Source of the DNA: JBBQVS01 sp964657325
Lineage (GTDB): Bacteria > Chloroflexota > Ktedonobacteria > Ktedonobacterales > Ktedonobacteraceae
Assembly (NCBI GenBank): GCA_964657325.1
Contig: CAZZVE010000003.1
Location: 29,762 to 93,761, forward strand
DNA: 64,000 bases
Direction of reading: 5' to 3'
How positions within the stretch are numbered: the first letter of the stretch is position 1; the number at the start of each line of letters is the position of its first letter. This document shows, piece by piece, positions 61,024 through 64,000 of this stretch. A model generated the notes under the pieces. The model was not told the DNA's origin, made no database searches, and was given only the letters and a program-made list of their open reading frames with translations. A program made the translations under genes and the position numbers.

Positions 61024-61491
61024 ATGCAAACAGAACAAGAGAGGTTCGCGGCCCAATTACGTGAAGTTCCTATCACATTCCATAACGTGTTGCGAACAGA
61101 CGATGATCGTGCTATTCGTCGTCGTCCCGCACCAGGAGAATGGTCTGCGATAGAGATACTTGGGCATATGATAGACAAGATGTATTATGCATCTTTACGC
61201 GTGGAGCGCGTCCTGAATGAAGAACGACCACTCCTACTTGTGTACGATCAAGACGAGGAAGTGCGTAAACATAATTACCAGGATGCTGACCCCATTATAT
61301 TGCAAAAAGCTTTACAGCAGCAGTGTGAGCAATTCGCAACGCTCGTAACCTCAATACCCCCTACCGCCATGTCACGTGAAGGGGTTCATTCGGAACGTGG
61401 CGTTATGACGTTGCGACAATGTATTGAAGCACCGCTCAACTCAGCATCAGAGCATCTTCAGCAATTACATGCTGCTCAAGGCGTTGGGTAG
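61024..61491 (+). CDS. DinB-superfamily (YfiT/DinB-like) protein
   Basis: Four-helix bundle of 155 residues. RRRPAPGEWSAIEILGHMID is the family start with the first metal-binding His; a further His is near the end in SASEHLQQLHAA. Members are metal-dependent and include thiol transferases; the exact reaction here is unknown. Nine bases after the 116-residue protein gene. Confidence 0.85.
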   Translation: MQTEQERFAAQLREVPITFHNVLRTDDDRAIRRRPAPGEWSAIEILGHMIDKMYYASLRVERVLNEERPLLLVYDQDEEVRKHNYQDADPIILQKALQQQCEQFATLVTSIPPTAMSREGVHSERGVMTLRQCIEAPLNSASEHLQQLHAAQGVG

Positions 61492-61584
61492 GGCAGCAAT
61501 TATGGAATTGCACCCTGAGAAATACTGTTCTACAATATAGAAAATATATTCGAGAACACGAGTGTGTAAAAGGAACAGAACGGT

Positions 61585-62565
61585 ATGGCTCAGGATTTTG
61601 GATTGCAAGAGGATGATGGGGGCAAGCTCTACTTTTTAACGGAGCGCAAACTCTACGAACTTGTCTATAAATGGATTAATACACGCGACGAACTTGGCGA
61701 GGTACAGCCGAAGGAGCAGTGGATACCCCAGTTTCTTGGGCCTTTGCAGGAAGTGTCTTTCAAAGGCGGAGAACTGATGAAGGTTCTCAAAGAGGTGCAG
61801 ACTGCTCGTGCTGTAGCGATCTCGGTTGTACCCCCAATTGCACACGATATGGAAGAAGAGGCGACACGAGTTGAGGTGAGTGGTACGGAACTCCCCATCT
61901 CGTTGATCTTTGTTTTGCCTTCACATGCTTCGTCTGTAGCGCAGCGTAAAACGCCCGGAGGATTGTATGACCGTGCTGATGCTAGTGCTTCATCATATAT
62001 CCCAGGAGTGGGACGTGAGCAAAGTGAACGGTACGATGTGATTGAAGTTAATCGGATGTGGGGAACTTCCGTTGAGGTAGAAACGCAGCTTACCTCTAAG
62101 CAAGCCGTTGAGGCGGCACAAGCATTTGATGGTGCGTTGATTTTTCGTTATTACAACGAGACTGTTACGCCGCCAGGCAAAAAACGTGATACACTCGAAT
62201 GGCTCAATCCGCAATACCTGCCGTGGCAAGAGACGCTCGGTTTTTTCTTTCGTGGCCTCTACTTCGAGACTAGCAATGTGATAGAAGTGCCAGGGGAACA
62301 AGGCTCAGAGCAAGTACCCGCCGAGGTGTATCTCGCCACCACGTTTCAGGTAGAACGCGATGGGCGTAGCATCAACAGCTATCGTCCATTTGGGCAACGA
62401 GAGGATGCTGTTGCCTGGATTAACAGTACAACGCATGCAAAGGCAAGTATTACGCGCTTAGTGCCTGATCCAGGGAGTACGAACTGGTTTGTATTAAGCG
62501 ATTTACAAAATCTCAACCCGCTCGGCTTCCGACCACAAGGTGAAGTCGAGTGGCTAAATAAATAG
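61585..62565 (+). CDS. uncharacterised 326-residue protein
   Basis: Soluble protein with no signal sequence or cysteine pattern. It begins with a helical segment (LTERKLYELVYKWINTRDEL) and has mixed alpha/beta sequence after it, including YDVIEVNRMWGTSVEVETQL, ETLGFFFRGLYFET and a C-terminal WFVLSDLQNLNPLGFRP. I do not recognise a domain. AAAGGAA lies 9 bases before the ATG. It is probably in one transcript with the DinB-type gene and converges on the membrane protein gene. Confidence 0.75.
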   Translation: MAQDFGLQEDDGGKLYFLTERKLYELVYKWINTRDELGEVQPKEQWIPQFLGPLQEVSFKGGELMKVLKEVQTARAVAISVVPPIAHDMEEEATRVEVSGTELPISLIFVLPSHASSVAQRKTPGGLYDRADASASSYIPGVGREQSERYDVIEVNRMWGTSVEVETQLTSKQAVEAAQAFDGALIFRYYNETVTPPGKKRDTLEWLNPQYLPWQETLGFFFRGLYFETSNVIEVPGEQGSEQVPAEVYLATTFQVERDGRSINSYRPFGQREDAVAWINSTTHAKASITRLVPDPGSTNWFVLSDLQNLNPLGFRPQGEVEWLNK

Positions 62566-62628
62566 AGATACACGAGTTACTACCAGATGCTCAAAGGCAT
62601 CTTGGTAGTAACTCGTGTATCTCTATTT
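62560..62628. terminator. long hairpin spanning two convergent stop codons
   Basis: About 31-base arms with one bulge around TCAAAG. The left arm covers the stop codon of the 326-residue protein (62563-62565), and the right arm touches the stop of the convergent gene (62628-62630). Confidence 0.8.
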
Positions 62629-63584
62629 TATGATTGTAGAAGAGCCATTGGCGCGAAGCCAGAGCCATTGTTACGTAATACAAAGTTCGCGTTTGTTTGG
62701 CGGAAGAGAAGGTCGGTATCTCCCTGGACATGGACGATAATATCTGGTTTGTTATCTCCGTTTACGTCCTTTACCTCTAATGTAACGACCGCTTTATCCG
62801 CGTTTGACCACTGCAGATGTGGTCCTGGAAAGACCTTTGCGTGTGTAATGTCACCGCCAGGTAGTTCGATAACATCAATGGTGCCATGCAAATTTGTGGC
62901 GATAAAATGTGTTGGTGCTGCTGCCGAGTCATGATCGCCAACCACAGCTTCCAGGTGGAATGTACGTGTTCCCGATCCGTAGGCCCAATCATTGTACAGG
63001 CCACGACCTCCGGTCCATGCTCCATACAAGAGCAGGTAACAGGCGATGGCGATCATCATCGTGACACCAACTGGAACCAGCCAGTGGAATTGCCGTTGCT
63101 GGCTTTGCTGTGTAGGTCGTGCGATACCCGTTTGTTGGCTAGGTCGCTTCGTTGCGCCTCTCGGTTGCGTAGATTGCCTGACTGCATCTCGCTGTTGTGT
63201 AGGTTGTCTAAGTGCTGCCGATTGTGATGTTGGTCGCCTGACCGCTTCGCGCTGTTGTGTGGGCTGTCGAAGCGCGGCTTCTTGCTGTGTTGGCTGCCTT
63301 ACGGGTGCTAAACGATTGCTTGGTTGTCTCGTAGGAACTCTACGATTATTTGTTTGCCTCGGCATTGCCTTTGGCTCAAGCGTAATAATCCCTTGCGTAT
63401 CATAGTCGGTACGTGCGCGTGTCACGTCTTCGTCTGACATACCGTCGGTTGTTGGTGTAGGCCGTGACGGGTTTGAACGTGGCACACGTCTAGGGTTACT
63501 TGGATAGCGTGTATCCACTTCATCAGTTGTATATCTGAGATGGTCATGCCCATCTCGTCGTATGGGTGAGGGTTGCATGGGCAT
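62628..63584 (-). CDS. single-span membrane protein with short repeats and VCBS-like outer part
   Basis: Protein of 318 residues. The cytoplasmic N-terminal 170 residues are basic and polar and contain about seven near-repeats of 10-12 residues of the form RQPTQQ-A-R, for example ALRQPTQQREAVRRPT. A membrane helix spans about 181-202 (WLVPVGVTMMIAIACYLLLY). The outer domain ends with DVNGDNKPDIIVHVQGDTD, a Ca-binding VCBS/FG-GAP-like block. Role unknown; it may be a surface sensor or a scaffold. Confidence 0.75.
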   Translation of the reverse strand: MPMQPSPIRRDGHDHLRYTTDEVDTRYPSNPRRVPRSNPSRPTPTTDGMSDEDVTRARTDYDTQGIITLEPKAMPRQTNNRRVPTRQPSNRLAPVRQPTQQEAALRQPTQQREAVRRPTSQSAALRQPTQQRDAVRQSTQPRGATKRPSQQTGIARPTQQSQQRQFHWLVPVGVTMMIAIACYLLLYGAWTGGRGLYNDWAYGSGTRTFHLEAVVGDHDSAAAPTHFIATNLHGTIDVIELPGGDITHAKVFPGPHLQWSNADKAVVTLEVKDVNGDNKPDIIVHVQGDTDLLFRQTNANFVLRNNGSGFAPMALLQS

Positions 63585-63951
63585 AAACGATATATTTCCT
63601 TTCCTATAGTAGTACGTATAATCGGCGACTTAAGTTGCTTGCGCAAAAGCAGACGCAACAAAGGTGTATTATCAAGCACAGGACGCGACAAAAAGTGTGC
63701 TTTATACATAACAAAAGGTGATAGAAGTGTCAGGAGTAGTTGAAGTGAAGATTGCTCATTGTACTCGATGACAAGAAAGGTAAACCTTTTCCCACTCTAC
63801 ATAAGACAACAACTATATTATGTAATTATATTCCTTATTACATGTTCATAACATATACGAGTAGGGTATAATCTGAGTAACTATGTGCATAAATTGTTTA
63901 GGTTATTTGATATCTGTAGGTGTAGTTTCAACATGTGTAGGCGTAATGAAA
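63585..63951. other. gene-free stretch
   Basis: AT-rich sequence with no convincing open frame. GGGTATAATC at 63866-63875 contains a -10-like TATAAT on the plus strand, so a promoter for a gene right of the window is possible. Confidence 0.5.
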
Positions 63952-63979
63952 AGCATGACAGGGCTTGCCCCTGTCATGC
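63952..63979. repeat. core-only copy of repeat family B
   Basis: AGCATGACAGGGCTTGCCCC then TGTCATGC: outer 10-base arms of family B fused with no interior, as if the middle had been lost. Confidence 0.75.
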
Positions 63980-64000
63980 CTCTTAGCCTCCCAGTGAGCA

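Noticed and set aside
63110..63345. Short tandem repeats that might be a CRISPR array
   Set aside because: They are coding repeats of RQPTQQ-type peptides inside the membrane protein at 62628, in frame and degenerate, without spacers. I saw no CRISPR array or cas gene in the window.

Overview
The window looks like a piece of a draft chromosome (scaffold gaps of N at 9373-9446 and 35705-35714) from a spore- or filament-forming Chloroflexota of the Ktedonobacteria type. I infer this from the mix of Hanks-type kinases with TPR tails, BTAD/AAA regulators, FHA-ABC transporters, F420-dependent enzymes, a group 1h [NiFe]-hydrogenase and many short palindromic repeats. GC looks close to 50% by eye. 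The phylum call is an inference from gene content, not from a marker-gene comparison.

Layout. 1-3.7 kb, minus strand: complex I genes nuoA-nuoC-orf-nuoD-nuoH, with nuoB absent from its usual place and nuoH running off the left edge. 3.8-8.2 kb, minus: a Ser/Thr kinase with TPR repeats followed by a membrane PP2C phosphatase that carries a degenerate trypsin-like outer domain. 8.4-24.6 kb: mixed housekeeping and accessory genes: a DUF4332 protein, a secreted beta-propeller, hisD, an MFS carrier, an HTH-ClpN fusion, a decayed RelE/ParE toxin with an intact antitoxin, recO, tRNA-Cys and tRNA-Gly, a CHAP cell-wall hydrolase, an acyl-CoA ligase, an NRAMP transporter, a cysteine-less CsoR-family repressor with a clear operator, and a DUF2252 protein. 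24.6-35.6 kb: an Fgd-like F420 enzyme, a DUF815 ATPase, several small or secreted proteins of unknown role, a beta-lactamase-fold protein, an MFS exporter, a DUF4126 protein, a second F420-type protein and an MBL-fold hydrolase.

35.8-51.1 kb, minus strand: a complete group 1h (actinobacterial-type, high-affinity, oxygen-tolerant) [NiFe]-hydrogenase locus. In transcription order it holds hhyS, hhyL, a NifU-domain iron-sulfur protein, two conserved accessory proteins (DUF5947- and DUF6084-like), two uncharacterised proteins, a maturation protease, a 37-residue membrane peptide, hypA, hypB, hypF, hypC, a SIS protein, a second HypC-like protein, another SIS protein, hypD and hypE. The middle of the locus is knit together by start/stop overlaps. 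Four gene junctions carry long inverted-repeat elements. A BTAD-type activator gene is divergent from hhyS. The shared intergenic region holds a perfect tandem 11-bp direct repeat and a near-perfect palindrome, which makes a plausible local control circuit.

54.2-64 kb: one very large protein joining a response-regulator receiver, three FHA domains, an ABC ATPase and an ABC2 membrane domain; then pgi, an Est30-like esterase, small proteins including a DinB-type protein, and two uncharacterised proteins ending in a shared hairpin.

Two kinds of palindrome recur. One is a set of dispersed repeat families with conserved ends (A: GTAGGGACCGAT ends; B: GCATGACAGGGGCAAG ends; C-F with fewer copies), which look like MITE-type elements, in one clear case nested. 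The other is a set of unique, unusually long perfect hairpins placed at gene ends, often including a stop codon, which probably act as terminators.
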